Positions 7,411-16,210 of a stretch of DNA of 64,000 nucleotides are shown here, one piece after another. A program made the translations under genes and the position numbers. Source of the DNA: [Mycobacterium] vasticus (GTDB lineage Bacteria; Actinomycetota; Actinomycetes; Mycobacteriales; Mycobacteriaceae); assembly GCF_020181595.1 (NCBI RefSeq), contig NZ_CP084028.1, positions 3,767,132 to 3,831,131 on the forward strand. The letters are read 5' to 3'. Under the pieces are notes generated by a model. It was not told where the DNA came from, did no database searches, and saw only the letters and a program-made list of their open reading frames with translations. Position 1 is the stretch's first letter, and each line of letters opens with the position of its first letter.

Positions 7411-8199
7411 TCAGGCCCGCTGGCTGGAAACCGAGATGACCTCGCCGGTCAGGTAACTGGAGTAGTCGCTGGCAAGGAACGCGATGGTGGTGGCGATCTC
7501 CCACGGCTCGGCGGCCCGGCCGAAGGCCTCACCCTCCGACAACCGGTCCAGCAGTTCGGCGGAGCTGGTCTTCTCCAGGAACTTGTGCCGGGCGATCGAC
7601 GGCGAGACGGCGTTGATACGCACGCCGTAGTCGACTGCCTCGATCGCGCTGCACCGGGTCAGCGCCATCACGCCGGCCTTGGCTGCGGCGTAGTGGGACT
7701 GGGAATGCTGTGCGCGCCAACCCAACACACTGGCGTTGTTGACGATCACCCCGCCGTGGTCCACGCCCCGGAAGTATCGCAGCGCGGCGCGGGTCGCCCG
7801 CATCACCGAGGTGAGCGTGACGTCCAGGACGCGGTCCCACTCGTCGTCGGTCATGTCGATGACCGGGGTCTGCCCGCCCAGGCCGGCGTTGTTGACCAGC
7901 ACGTCGAGCCGGCCCATCTTGGCCACAGCCTCGTCGAACAGCGCGTCCACCGCGGCGGTGGATGTGACGTCGCAGACCACGCCCTCCACCCGGCCCAGCC
8001 CGAGGGCGGCCAGTTCGTCGCGGGTCTCGGTCAGGCGGCGCTCGTGGTAGTCGGAGACCACGACGTCGGCGCCCTCGAGCAGCGCCCGTCGCGCGGTGGT
8101 GGAGCCGATGCCGGTACCGGCGGCTGCGGTGACCAGCACGGTCTTGCCCCCCAGCAGCCCGTGTCCGGCGATCTCCTCCGGCGCTTGCGTCAGGTTCAT
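7411..8199 (-). CDS. ipdF: IpdF, short-chain dehydrogenase of HIP-CoA degradation
   Basis: IpdF is a 262-residue short-chain dehydrogenase that interconverts the 5-hydroxy and 5-oxo groups of the HIP-CoA intermediate. The sequence shows the nucleotide loop Thr-Ala-Ala-Ala-Gly-Thr-Gly-Ile-Gly (residues 24-32), Asn-Asn-Ala-Gly (103-106), and the catalytic Ser157, Tyr170 and Lys174. The ATG at 8199 overlaps the fadE30 stop (ATGA); an extended frame to 8403 is antiphase with fadE30. It precedes kstR2 by 4 bp in the operon. Confidence 0.92.
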   Translation of the reverse strand: MNLTQAPEEIAGHGLLGGKTVLVTAAAGTGIGSTTARRALLEGADVVVSDYHERRLTETRDELAALGLGRVEGVVCDVTSTAAVDALFDEAVAKMGRLDVLVNNAGLGGQTPVIDMTDDEWDRVLDVTLTSVMRATRAALRYFRGVDHGGVIVNNASVLGWRAQHSQSHYAAAKAGVMALTRCSAIEAVDYGVRINAVSPSIARHKFLEKTSSAELLDRLSEGEAFGRAAEPWEIATTIAFLASDYSSYLTGEVISVSSQRA

Positions 8200-9344
8200 C
8201 CCTTTGCCTCTCGGGGTAGGCCGAGAACCCGCTCGGCGATGATGTTGCGCTGAATCTCGTTGGACCCGCCGTAGATGGTGTCCGAGCGGGTGAACAGGTA
8301 GAGCCGCTGCCATTCGTCGAACTCGCCGTCGGCCAGCACCATCGAGTCGCGCCCGATCACATCCATGGCCAGCTCGCCCAGGTCGCGATGCCAGTTGGCC
8401 CACAACAGTTTCGAGACGTTGTCCTGCCCGGGCTGCTCCACGTCCATGGTGGCCAACGCATACGACCGCATCGACCGCAGGCCCACCCAGGCCCGGGCGA
8501 GCCGTTCGCGGATCAGCGGGTCTTCGGCGGCGCCGTTGCGCGCGGCGAGCTCGGCCAGTGCGGAAAGTTCACGGGCGTAACGGATCTGCTGGCCGAGGGT
8601 GGACACGCCGCGCTCGAAGGTGAGCGTGCCCATCGCGACCTTCCAGCCGTCGCCGGGCTCGCCGACCACCAGGTCGGCCTCGGTGCGAGCGTCGTCGAAG
8701 AACACCTCGTTGAACTCCGAGGTGCCGGTGAGCTGCACGATGGGGCGGATCTCGACTCCCGGCTGGTCCAGCGGCACCAGCAGGTAGGACAGCCCGTTGT
8801 GCCGCTTGGAGCCCTTCTCGGTGCGGGCGACCACGAAGCACCACTGCGACAGGTGCGCCAGGGAGGTCCAGACCTTCTGGCCGTTAATCACCCAGGCGTC
8901 GCCGTCAAGCACCGCGGTGGTGGCCACGTTGGCCAGGTCGCTGCCGGCGCCGGGCTCGGAGTAGCCCTGGCACCACAACTCGGTGACATTGCGAATGCCC
9001 GGCAGGAAGCGCTTCTGCTGTTCGGGAGTGCCGAACGCGATCAGCGTCGGACCGAGCAGCTCTTCGCCGAGGTGGTTGACCTTGTCCGGCGCGTCGGCGC
9101 GGGCGTATTCCTCGTAGAACGCCACTCGGTGCGCCACCGACAGACCGCGCCCGCCGTGTTCGACCGGCCAGCCCAGACAGGTCAGCCCGGCGTCGGCCAG
9201 ATGGCGGTTCCACGCGGCGCGTTCCTCGAACGCCTCGTGTTCGCGGCCCGGGCCGCCGAGGCCCTTGAGCTTGGCGAAGTCGCCGACCAGGTTGTCTGCC
9301 AGCCATGCGCGGACCTCGGCCCGGAACTCCTCGACTGCTTGCAC
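8196..9344 (-). CDS. fadE30: FadE30, acyl-CoA dehydrogenase of the HIP pathway
   Basis: FadE30 is a 382-residue acyl-CoA dehydrogenase that introduces the double bond in the propionyl side chain of the HIP-CoA derivative. It begins at a GTG (9344) with Met-Gln-Ala-Val-Glu-Glu-Phe-Arg-Ala-Glu-Val-Arg. It carries Tyr-Ser-Glu-Pro-Gly-Ala-Gly-Ser-Asp-Leu-Ala (FAD/substrate loop) and ends with the family tail Ile-Tyr-Gly-Gly-Ser-Asn-Glu-Ile-Gln-Arg-Asn-Ile. There is only a 66-bp space to the divergent fadD3. The KstR2 operator lies 16 bp upstream of the GTG. Confidence 0.93.
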   Translation of the reverse strand: MQAVEEFRAEVRAWLADNLVGDFAKLKGLGGPGREHEAFEERAAWNRHLADAGLTCLGWPVEHGGRGLSVAHRVAFYEEYARADAPDKVNHLGEELLGPTLIAFGTPEQQKRFLPGIRNVTELWCQGYSEPGAGSDLANVATTAVLDGDAWVINGQKVWTSLAHLSQWCFVVARTEKGSKRHNGLSYLLVPLDQPGVEIRPIVQLTGTSEFNEVFFDDARTEADLVVGEPGDGWKVAMGTLTFERGVSTLGQQIRYARELSALAELAARNGAAEDPLIRERLARAWVGLRSMRSYALATMDVEQPGQDNVSKLLWANWHRDLGELAMDVIGRDSMVLADGEFDEWQRLYLFTRSDTIYGGSNEIQRNIIAERVLGLPREAKG

Positions 9345-9360
9345 CCCTGTAGGCTAACCT

Positions 9361-9374
9361 ACCAAGCACTTGCT
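9361..9374. promoter_or_regulatory. KstR2 operator between fadE30 and fadD3
   Basis: The 14-mer ACCAAGCACTTGCT fits the known KstR2 palindrome AnCAAGnnCTTGnT at every fixed position. It sits in the 66-bp space between the divergent fadE30 and fadD3 starts, so one site can repress both operons. Confidence 0.85.
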
Positions 9375-9410
9375 CGGCTACGAGCCATCGAACACACCAG
9401 GGAGTCCCCG

Positions 9411-10952
9411 ATGTCTAGCCACCCGCGGACCACGCCTGCGGCCCTGGACCACATCGCGGGCGAACTCCCCGACCATCACGCGCTGCTCACCGACGATATC
9501 GGCCTCACCTACGGCCAGTTGCGCAGCGAGGTGCGCCGGGTCGCGGCCGCGCTGATCGCCCTCGGAGTCCAGGCCGGTGACCGGGTCGCGCTGTGGTCGC
9601 CGAACACCTGGCACTGGGTCGTCACCTGCCTGGGCACCCACTACGCCGGCGCGGTGCTGGTGCCGCTGAACACCCGCTACACCGCGTCGGAGGCCGGCGA
9701 CATCCTGGCCCGCAGCAAAGCCAAGGTGCTGGTCGGCATGGGCCGGTTCCTCAAGGCCGACCGCCTGGCGGAACTGGACCGCACCGCACTGCCGCATCTG
9801 CAGCATCTGCAGCACATGGTCCGCATTCCCATCGAAATTCAAGACGGCACCTGGGACGAGTTCATCGCCGCCGGCGCGTCGATCAGCGACGACGAGATCG
9901 ATGCCCGGGCTGCGGCCGTGCAGCCCGACGACCTCTCCGACGTCCTGTTCACCTCCGGCACCACCGGCCGCAGCAAAGGCGTGCTGTGCGCACACCGGCA
10001 GTCGCTGGCCGGGCCGGCGGCTTGGGCCGACTGCGGACAGATGACCGCCGACGACCGCTACCTGTGCATCAACCCGTTCTTCCACAACTTCGGCTACAAG
10101 GCCGGCATCCTGGCCTGCCTGCAGACCGGCGCCACCCTGATCCCGCAGCTGACCTTCGACCCGGCCGGGGCGCTGCGCGCCATCGAGCAGCACAAGATCA
10201 CCGTGCTGCCCGGCCCGCCGACCATCTACCAGACCTTGCTGGATCACCCCGAGCGCGACAACCACGACCTGAGCTCGCTGCGCTTCGCGGTGACCGGGGC
10301 GGCCACCGTGCCGGTGGTGCTGATCGAGCGGATGCAGACCGAGCTCGACATCGACATCGTGCTGACCGCGTACGGCCTGACCGAGTCCGGCGGGTTCGGC
10401 ACCATGTGCCGGGCCGACGACGACGCCGTCACCGTCGCCACCACCTGCGGGCGCCCGATCGGCGACTTCGAGCTGCGGATCGATGGATCCGATTCCGGTG
10501 AGGTGCTGCTGCGCAGCGACAACATCATGCTCGGCTACCTCGACGACCCCGAGGCCACCGCCGCGGCGATCGACGCCGACGGATGGCTGCACACCGGCGA
10601 CATCGGCACCGTGGATGCGGCCGGAAACCTGCGGATCACCGACCGGCTCAAGGACATGTACATCTGCGGTGGCTTCAACGTCTACCCCGCCGAGATCGAG
10701 CAGGTACTCGCCCGCCTCGACGGGGTGGCCGACGCCGCGGTGATCGGGATCCCCGACGAGCGACTGGGTGAGGTGGGACGGGCCTTCATCGTCCGCCGGC
10801 CCGGTGCCGAGCTGAGCGAAGAAGCGGTGATCGCTTACGCACGTGAGCATTTGGCGAACTTCAAGGCACCCCGAGTGGTGACCTTCATCGACTCCCTGCC
10901 ACGCAATCCAGGCGGCAAGGTGGTTAAACCGCAGTTGAGAGAGTGGGCCTGA
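9411..10952 (+). CDS. fadD3: FadD3, HIP-CoA synthetase
   Basis: FadD3 is an ATP-dependent acyl-CoA ligase that activates 3aH-4(3'-propanoate)-7a-methylhexahydro-1,5-indanedione (HIP), the entry step of C/D ring degradation. The 513-residue protein has the AMP-binding P-loop Phe-Thr-Ser-Gly-Thr-Thr-Gly-Arg-Ser-Lys-Gly at about residue 181, a Thr-Ala-Tyr-Gly-Leu-Thr-Glu motif at about 320, and the C-terminal lysine region Arg-Asn-Pro-Gly-Gly-Lys-Val. The ATG at 9411 follows GGGAG; the much longer open frame from 8388 is antisense to fadE30. A short in-phase 9-bp repeat at about 9798-9818 encodes His-Leu-Gln three times. It overlaps fadE31 by one base. Confidence 0.94.
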   Translation: MSSHPRTTPAALDHIAGELPDHHALLTDDIGLTYGQLRSEVRRVAAALIALGVQAGDRVALWSPNTWHWVVTCLGTHYAGAVLVPLNTRYTASEAGDILARSKAKVLVGMGRFLKADRLAELDRTALPHLQHLQHMVRIPIEIQDGTWDEFIAAGASISDDEIDARAAAVQPDDLSDVLFTSGTTGRSKGVLCAHRQSLAGPAAWADCGQMTADDRYLCINPFFHNFGYKAGILACLQTGATLIPQLTFDPAGALRAIEQHKITVLPGPPTIYQTLLDHPERDNHDLSSLRFAVTGAATVPVVLIERMQTELDIDIVLTAYGLTESGGFGTMCRADDDAVTVATTCGRPIGDFELRIDGSDSGEVLLRSDNIMLGYLDDPEATAAAIDADGWLHTGDIGTVDAAGNLRITDRLKDMYICGGFNVYPAEIEQVLARLDGVADAAVIGIPDERLGEVGRAFIVRRPGAELSEEAVIAYAREHLANFKAPRVVTFIDSLPRNPGGKVVKPQLREWA

Positions 10953-12085
10953 TGGACCTGAATTTCGACGACGAGACCGAGGCCTTCCGGGCCGAGGTCC
11001 GAACGTTCCTGGAGGACAATCGGGCGTCGTTCCCGACTGACTCCTACGACACCGCCGAGGGTTTCGAGCAGCACCGCCGCTGGGACAAGGTGCTGTTCGA
11101 CGCCGGCCTGTCGGTGATCGCCTGGCCGAAGAAATACGGCGGCCGCGACGCCAGCATGCTGCAGTGGGTGGTCTACGAAGAGGAGTACTTCCGCTCCGGT
11201 GCGCCCGGCCGGGCCAGCGCCAACGGCACCTCGATGCTGGCGCCGACGCTGTTCGCCCACGGCACGCAAGAGCAGCTCGACCGCATCCTGCCGAAAATGG
11301 CCTCCGGCGAGGAGATCTGGGCCCAAGCGTGGTCGGAGCCCGAGTCCGGCAGTGACCTGGCGTCGCTGCGATCGACGGCCACCAAGGTCGACGGTGGCTG
11401 GAAACTCAACGGGCAGAAGATCTGGAGCTCGCGGGCCCCGTTCGGCGAACGCGGCTTCGGACTGTTCCGCTCCGACCCCGAAGCCCAGCGTCACCACGGC
11501 CTGACCTACTTCATGTTCGACCTGAAAGCCGACGGGATCACCGTGCGCGCCATCGAACAGCTCGGCGGTGAGACCGGTTTCGGCGAGATCTTCCTCGACG
11601 ACGTGTTCGTTCCAGACGAGGACGTGATCGGCGAGCCGAACGAGGGCTGGCGCGCGGCCATGAGCACGTCGAGCAATGAGCGCGGCATGAGCCTGCGCAG
11701 CCCCGCCCGCTTCGTGGTGGGTGCCGAGAAGCTGGCGGCGATGTGGAAAGAGCGCGGCGCCGATCCGGTGTTCACCGACCGCGTCGCCGACGCCTGGATC
11801 TCCGCGCAGGCCTACCGGTTGCAGACATTCGGCACCGTGACCCGGCTGGCTGCCGGCGGTGAGCTGGGCGCGGAATCCTCGGTGACCAAGGTGTTCTGGT
11901 CGGATCTCGACGTTGCGCTGCACCAGACCGGCCTGGACATCCGTGGCGCCGACGGGGAACTCGCCGACGCCTGGACCCACGGCTACCTGTTCTCGCTCGG
12001 CGGCCCGATCTACGCCGGCACCAACGAGATCCAGCGCAACATCATCGCCGAGCGGCTGCTGGGCCTGCCCCGGGAGAAGAAGTGA
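10952..12085 (+). CDS. fadE31: FadE31, acyl-CoA dehydrogenase
   Basis: FadE31 is a 377-residue acyl-CoA dehydrogenase subunit of the steroid C/D ring pathway. It shows Trp-Ser-Glu-Pro-Glu-Ser-Gly-Ser-Asp-Leu-Ala and ends with Ile-Tyr-Ala-Gly-Thr-Asn-Glu-Ile-Gln-Arg-Asn-Ile. In mycobacterial steroid pathways such tandem genes usually make heteromeric alpha2beta2 enzymes, so pairing with FadE32 or FadE33 is inferred. I chose the ATG at 10952 (TGATG overlap with fadD3) over a GTG 9 bp upstream. Confidence 0.92.
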   Translation: MDLNFDDETEAFRAEVRTFLEDNRASFPTDSYDTAEGFEQHRRWDKVLFDAGLSVIAWPKKYGGRDASMLQWVVYEEEYFRSGAPGRASANGTSMLAPTLFAHGTQEQLDRILPKMASGEEIWAQAWSEPESGSDLASLRSTATKVDGGWKLNGQKIWSSRAPFGERGFGLFRSDPEAQRHHGLTYFMFDLKADGITVRAIEQLGGETGFGEIFLDDVFVPDEDVIGEPNEGWRAAMSTSSNERGMSLRSPARFVVGAEKLAAMWKERGADPVFTDRVADAWISAQAYRLQTFGTVTRLAAGGELGAESSVTKVFWSDLDVALHQTGLDIRGADGELADAWTHGYLFSLGGPIYAGTNEIQRNIIAERLLGLPREKK

Positions 12086-13047
12086 AATTCGATCTAGACC
12101 AAGAGCAGCGCGACTTCGCGGCCAGCATCGACGCGGCCCTGGGCGCCGCCGACGTCCCCGGTGCGGTGCGCGCCTGGTCATCGGGTGACACCGCGGCCGG
12201 TAAGCGGGTGTGGAACCAGCTGTCCGAGCTCGGCGTCACCGCCCTGGCCGTGCCGGAGGAGTTCGACGGTATCGGCGCCCACCCGGTGGACCTGGTGGTG
12301 GCCATCGAGGCACTGGGCCGCTGGTGCGTGCCCGGGCCGGTGGTGGAGTCGATCGCGGTGGCACCGACGCTGCTGGCCGGCTCGCCCGATGCCGCGGCGC
12401 AACTGGCCGGGCTGGCCGCCGGTGAGCTGATCGCCAGCGTGGCGCTGCCGCCGCACACCCCGCGGGCCGTGGACGCCGCGGCCGCCGACCTCGTTCTGCT
12501 GGCCCAGAACGGGACAGCGTCGGTAGCGCAGGCCGGTGCCCGGCACGCTTCGGTGGACCCCAGCCGCGGCGTCTTCGACGTCACCGCGACCGGCGAGTCC
12601 TGGGACGCCGACACCGCCCGTGCCTACGAGCTGGGCGCCCTGGGCACCGCCGCGCAGCTGATCGGCGCCGGACAGGCGATGCTGGACACCGCGGTCGACT
12701 ACGCCAAGCAGCGCACGCAGTTCGGCCGGGTGATCGGCGGCTACCAGGCCATCAAGCACAAGCTGGCCGACGTGCACATCGCTCTGGAGCTGGCCCGGCC
12801 GCTGGTGTACGGCGCGGCGCTCTCCCTCGCTGAGGGCTCTGCCGACACCGCCCGCGACGTCAGCGCCGCCAAGGTGGCCGCGTCCGACGCCGCCCTGCTG
12901 GCCGCGCACTCGGCGCTGCAGACCCACGGCGCCATCGGCTTCACCAGCGAATGCGACCTGTCCCTGTGGCTGCTGCGGGTGCAGGCGCTGCGCCCGGCCT
13001 GGGGCGATCCCACCGCCCACCGGCGTCGAGTGTTGGAGGCGATCTAA
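12082..13047 (+). CDS. fadE32: FadE32, acyl-CoA dehydrogenase
   Basis: FadE32 is a 321-residue acyl-CoA dehydrogenase-fold protein implicated in dehydrogenation of late ring-opened intermediates. It begins at a GTG overlapping the fadE31 stop (GTGA), has the middle-to-C-terminal signature Gln-Phe-Gly-Arg-Val-Ile-Gly-Gly-Tyr-Gln-Ala-Ile-Lys-His-Lys, and Thr-His-Gly-Ala-Ile-Gly-Phe-Thr. It is shorter than a full acyl-CoA dehydrogenase, as is usual for the partner subunit of a heteromer. Confidence 0.92.
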   Translation: MKFDLDQEQRDFAASIDAALGAADVPGAVRAWSSGDTAAGKRVWNQLSELGVTALAVPEEFDGIGAHPVDLVVAIEALGRWCVPGPVVESIAVAPTLLAGSPDAAAQLAGLAAGELIASVALPPHTPRAVDAAAADLVLLAQNGTASVAQAGARHASVDPSRGVFDVTATGESWDADTARAYELGALGTAAQLIGAGQAMLDTAVDYAKQRTQFGRVIGGYQAIKHKLADVHIALELARPLVYGAALSLAEGSADTARDVSAAKVAASDAALLAAHSALQTHGAIGFTSECDLSLWLLRVQALRPAWGDPTAHRRRVLEAI

Positions 13048-14007
13048 GTGGCCCGTAACGAAGAACGCGACCTGCTGCGCCAGACCGTGGCCGCACTGGT
13101 CGACAGGCACGCCGGCCCCGAAGCGGTACGGGCGGCGATGGAGTCCGAGCGCGGCTACGACGAGAGCCTCTGGCAGCTGCTGTGCGAGCAGGTCGGCGCC
13201 GCGGCCCTGGTGGTGCCCGAGGAACTCGGCGGAGCCGGTGGCGAACTTGGCGATGCCGCAGTGGTTCTCGAGGAGCTGGGCAAGGCACTGGTGCCCACCC
13301 CGCTACTGGGCACCATCCTCGCCGAACTGGCACTGCTGGCCGCGCCCGAACCCGACGCCGACACCCTGGAGAACCTGGCCGCCGGCGCAACGATCGGAAC
13401 CGTGGTCTTCGGCGACGACAACACGGCGCTCAACGGCGACGTCCTCGGCCCGGACGACGTCGTTATCGGCGCCCAGGACGGTCAACTGCAGCGCTGGACC
13501 GCATTTCGCGCCGAGCCGCTGGCCACCATGGACCCGACCCGGCGGCTGGGCCGGATCACCGCCGAGGCGAGCGCACCGATCGGGGCCGACCCCGGCATCG
13601 CGGACTACGCGGCGATCCTGCTGGCCGCCGAGCAGATCGGCACGGCAGCCCGCTGTTTGGACCTGACCGTGGAGTACACCAAGAGCCGGGTGCAGTTCGG
13701 CCGGCCGATCGGCAGCTTCCAGGCGCTCAAGCACCGGATGGCCGATCTGTTCGTCGCGGTCTCGGCCGCCCGCGCCGTCGTCGACGACGCGATTGCCGAA
13801 CCGACGCCGACGTCGGCGGCGCTGGCCCGAGTGGTCGCCAGCGAGGCGCTGAGCAAGGTGGCGGGCGAGGCCGTGCAGCTGCACGGCGGTATCGCGATCA
13901 CCTGGGAGAGCGACATCCAGCTGTACTTCAAACGCGCACACGGCAGTTCGCAGCTGCTGGGCCTTCCGGCAGAGCATCTGCGGCGGTTGCAGGCCGAGGT
14001 GCTGTAG
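13048..14007 (+). CDS. fadE33: FadE33, acyl-CoA dehydrogenase
   Basis: FadE33 is a 319-residue acyl-CoA dehydrogenase-fold protein and the third of the tandem set. It shares with FadE32 the Gln-Phe-Gly-Arg-Pro-Ile-Gly-Ser-Phe-Gln-Ala-Leu-Lys-His segment and Leu-His-Gly-Gly-Ile-Ala-Ile-Thr-Trp-Glu. It starts at a GTG directly after the fadE32 stop, so it is in the same operon. The exact substrate and partner subunit cannot be told from sequence. Confidence 0.91.
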   Translation: MARNEERDLLRQTVAALVDRHAGPEAVRAAMESERGYDESLWQLLCEQVGAAALVVPEELGGAGGELGDAAVVLEELGKALVPTPLLGTILAELALLAAPEPDADTLENLAAGATIGTVVFGDDNTALNGDVLGPDDVVIGAQDGQLQRWTAFRAEPLATMDPTRRLGRITAEASAPIGADPGIADYAAILLAAEQIGTAARCLDLTVEYTKSRVQFGRPIGSFQALKHRMADLFVAVSAARAVVDDAIAEPTPTSAALARVVASEALSKVAGEAVQLHGGIAITWESDIQLYFKRAHGSSQLLGLPAEHLRRLQAEVL

Positions 14008-14027
14008 AAGCCAGTACGGTAAGGCGC

Positions 14028-15008
14028 ATGTGTACTCGCCTGGTCTACCTGGGACCAAACGGCAACATCATCACCGGACGGTCCATGGACTGGAAGGTGG
14101 ACCTGGCCACCGACCTGTGGGCATTCCCCCGCGGGATGGCGCGCAGCGGCCAGGCGGGCGCGAACTCGGTTCAGTGGACCTCCCGCTACGCCAGCGTGAC
14201 CGCCAGCGCCTACAACGTGTGCACCACCGACGGTTTGAACGAAGCCGGCCTGTCGGCCAACCTGCTGTGGCTGGCCGAATCCGAATACCCCGCCTACGAC
14301 GGCTCCCGGCCGGGGCTGTCGGTGGCAGCCTGGGCGCAGTACGTGCTCGACAACTTCGGCACGGTGGCCGAAGCCGTTGCGACCCTGAGCACCGAACCGT
14401 TCGCCGTCGTCACCGACGGAGTTCCCGGCGAGGACCGGCTGGCCACCCTGCATCTGTCGATATCGGATGCCACCGGGGACAGTGCGATCGTGGAATACAT
14501 TGGCGGCAAACAGGTCATCCACCACCATCGCGACTACCAGGTGATGACGAACTCGCCGATCTTCGACCAGCAACTGGCGATCAACGCCTACTGGGAGCAG
14601 CTCGGCGGAACCGTGATGCTGCCCGGCACCAACCGTGCCGCAGACCGGTTCGCCCGGGCGTCGTTCTACGTCAACGCGATACCGAAGGTCGAGGACCCGA
14701 TAGTCGCGCTGGCGTCGGTGCTGAGCGTGGTGCGCAACGTGTCGGTGCCGTTCGGCATCTCCACCCCTGACGAACCGAACATCTCCTCAACCCGCTGGCG
14801 CACGGTCGCCCACCACACCCGCAGGCTGTACCTGTTCGAGTCGGCGTTGACACCCAACGTGTTCTGGGTAGATCTCGCCAAGCTCGACCTCGCCGAGGGC
14901 ACCGATACCCGCAAACTCGACCTCACCGGCGGCACCGCGCTGGCCGGCGAGAGCTCGGCGCATTTCGTTGCGGCCGAACCGTTCACGTTCTTAGGACTGT
15001 CCGCATGA
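14028..15008 (+). CDS. Choloylglycine hydrolase-family (linear amide C-N hydrolase) protein
   Basis: This 326-residue Ntn-hydrolase belongs to the bile salt hydrolase/penicillin V acylase family. Loss of Met1 would expose Cys2 as the nucleophile. Other expected residues are present: Arg18 and Asp21 in Gly-Arg-Ser-Met-Asp-Trp, Asn78 in Ser-Ala-Asn-Leu, and a later Thr-Asn-Ser-Pro. Substrate could be a conjugated bile acid, an N-acyl amino acid or another linear amide. It follows fadE33 by 20 bp, and its stop overlaps the aspB start (ATGA), so it is embedded in the KstR2-controlled operon. M. tuberculosis has no such gene between fadE33 and aspB. The frame is open upstream across fadE33, which is not coding there. 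Confidence 0.9.
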   Translation: MCTRLVYLGPNGNIITGRSMDWKVDLATDLWAFPRGMARSGQAGANSVQWTSRYASVTASAYNVCTTDGLNEAGLSANLLWLAESEYPAYDGSRPGLSVAAWAQYVLDNFGTVAEAVATLSTEPFAVVTDGVPGEDRLATLHLSISDATGDSAIVEYIGGKQVIHHHRDYQVMTNSPIFDQQLAINAYWEQLGGTVMLPGTNRAADRFARASFYVNAIPKVEDPIVALASVLSVVRNVSVPFGISTPDEPNISSTRWRTVAHHTRRLYLFESALTPNVFWVDLAKLDLAEGTDTRKLDLTGGTALAGESSAHFVAAEPFTFLGLSA

Positions 15009-16171
15009 CCGATCGTGTCGCGCTGCGCGCCGGTATCCCGCCCTTCCACGTCATGGATGTGTGGCTGGCCGCCGCCGAACGCCAGCGCAGCCACGGCGAC
15101 CTGGTGAACCTGTCGGCGGGTCAGCCAAGCGTCGGCGCACCCGAACCCGTGCGCGCCGCCGCCGCGGACGCCCTGCGGCGCAACCAGTTGGGATACACCG
15201 TCGCGCTGGGAATCCCGGAGCTGCGTACGGCCATCGCCGGCTCGTATGCCGACCGCTACGGGGTGAGCGTGGACCCGGACGACGTGGTGGTGACCACGGG
15301 TTCCTCGGGCGGTTTCCTGCTGGCGTTCCTGGCCTGCTTCGACGCCGGTGATCGGGTGGCGATCGCCAGCCCCGGCTATCCCTGCTACCGCAACATCCTG
15401 ACCGCGTTGGGCTGCGAGGTGGTGGAGATCCCGTGCGGACCGGAGACCCGCTTCCAGCCCACCGCGGCCATGCTGGCCGAAATCGAGGGGCCGCTGGCCG
15501 GGGTGATCGTGGCCAGCCCCGCCAATCCGACCGGGACCGTGCTGGAGCCGGCGGAGCTGGCCGCGATCGCCACCTGGTGCGACGACGCCGGGGTGCGGCT
15601 GATCAGCGACGAGGTCTACCACGGCCTGGTCTATGACGGCGCCCCGCAGACCAGCTGCGCCTGGCAGACCTCACGCAACGCGGTGGTGGCCAACAGCTTC
15701 TCGAAGTACTACGCGATGACGGGCTGGCGGCTGGGCTGGCTGCTGGTGCCGCCGGCGCTGCGGCGGGCGGTGGACCGGCTCACCGGCAACTTCACCATCT
15801 GCCCGCCGGTGCTGTCCCAGTACGCGGCGGTCGCGGCCTTCACGCCGGAAGCCGTCGCCGAAGCGCAGGGCCACCTGCGGCATTACGCGGCCAACCGGGA
15901 GCTGCTGCTGGGCGGCCTGCGCGACATCGGCATCGACCGGCTGGCACCCACAGATGGGGCGTTCTACGTCTACGCCGACCTTGCCGAGCACACCGACGAC
16001 TCGCTGGCATTCTGCGCCCGACTGCTGGCCGAGACCGGGCTGGCGCTGGCCCCGGGCATCGATTTCGACACCGAACGCGGCAACACCTTCGTCCGGTTGT
16101 CGTTCGCCGGCCCCACCGCCGATATCTCCGAAGCCCTGCACCGCCTCGGCACCTGGCTGCCGCTCCGGTAG
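15005..16171 (+). CDS. aspB: Pyridoxal-phosphate aminotransferase, AspB type
   Basis: This 388-residue class I aminotransferase corresponds in position to aspB (Rv3565). The PLP lysine is Lys234 in Ser-Phe-Ser-Lys-Tyr-Tyr-Ala-Met-Thr-Gly-Trp-Arg-Leu. Earlier motifs are Asn-Pro-Thr-Gly and Ser-Asp-Glu-Val-Tyr. It is translationally coupled to the choloylglycine-hydrolase-like gene and is the last gene of the fadD3 operon. The amino donor is not known. One reading, by inference only, is that it uses the amino acid released by the upstream amidase. Confidence 0.9.
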   Translation: MTDRVALRAGIPPFHVMDVWLAAAERQRSHGDLVNLSAGQPSVGAPEPVRAAAADALRRNQLGYTVALGIPELRTAIAGSYADRYGVSVDPDDVVVTTGSSGGFLLAFLACFDAGDRVAIASPGYPCYRNILTALGCEVVEIPCGPETRFQPTAAMLAEIEGPLAGVIVASPANPTGTVLEPAELAAIATWCDDAGVRLISDEVYHGLVYDGAPQTSCAWQTSRNAVVANSFSKYYAMTGWRLGWLLVPPALRRAVDRLTGNFTICPPVLSQYAAVAAFTPEAVAEAQGHLRHYAANRELLLGGLRDIGIDRLAPTDGAFYVYADLAEHTDDSLAFCARLLAETGLALAPGIDFDTERGNTFVRLSFAGPTADISEALHRLGTWLPLR

Positions 16172-16210
16172 GTTGGCTACAGGCTCGAATCGATTGAAGG
16201 GACCACACCC

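Noticed and set aside
8388..9410. Long N-terminal extension of fadD3
   Set aside because: The extension is antisense to fadE30 and crosses the KstR2 operator; FadD3 homologues start near the ATG at 9411.
9798..9818. Tandem 9-bp repeat in fadD3
   Set aside because: It is a short in-frame His-Leu-Gln repeat in a surface segment, too small to be more than local slippage.
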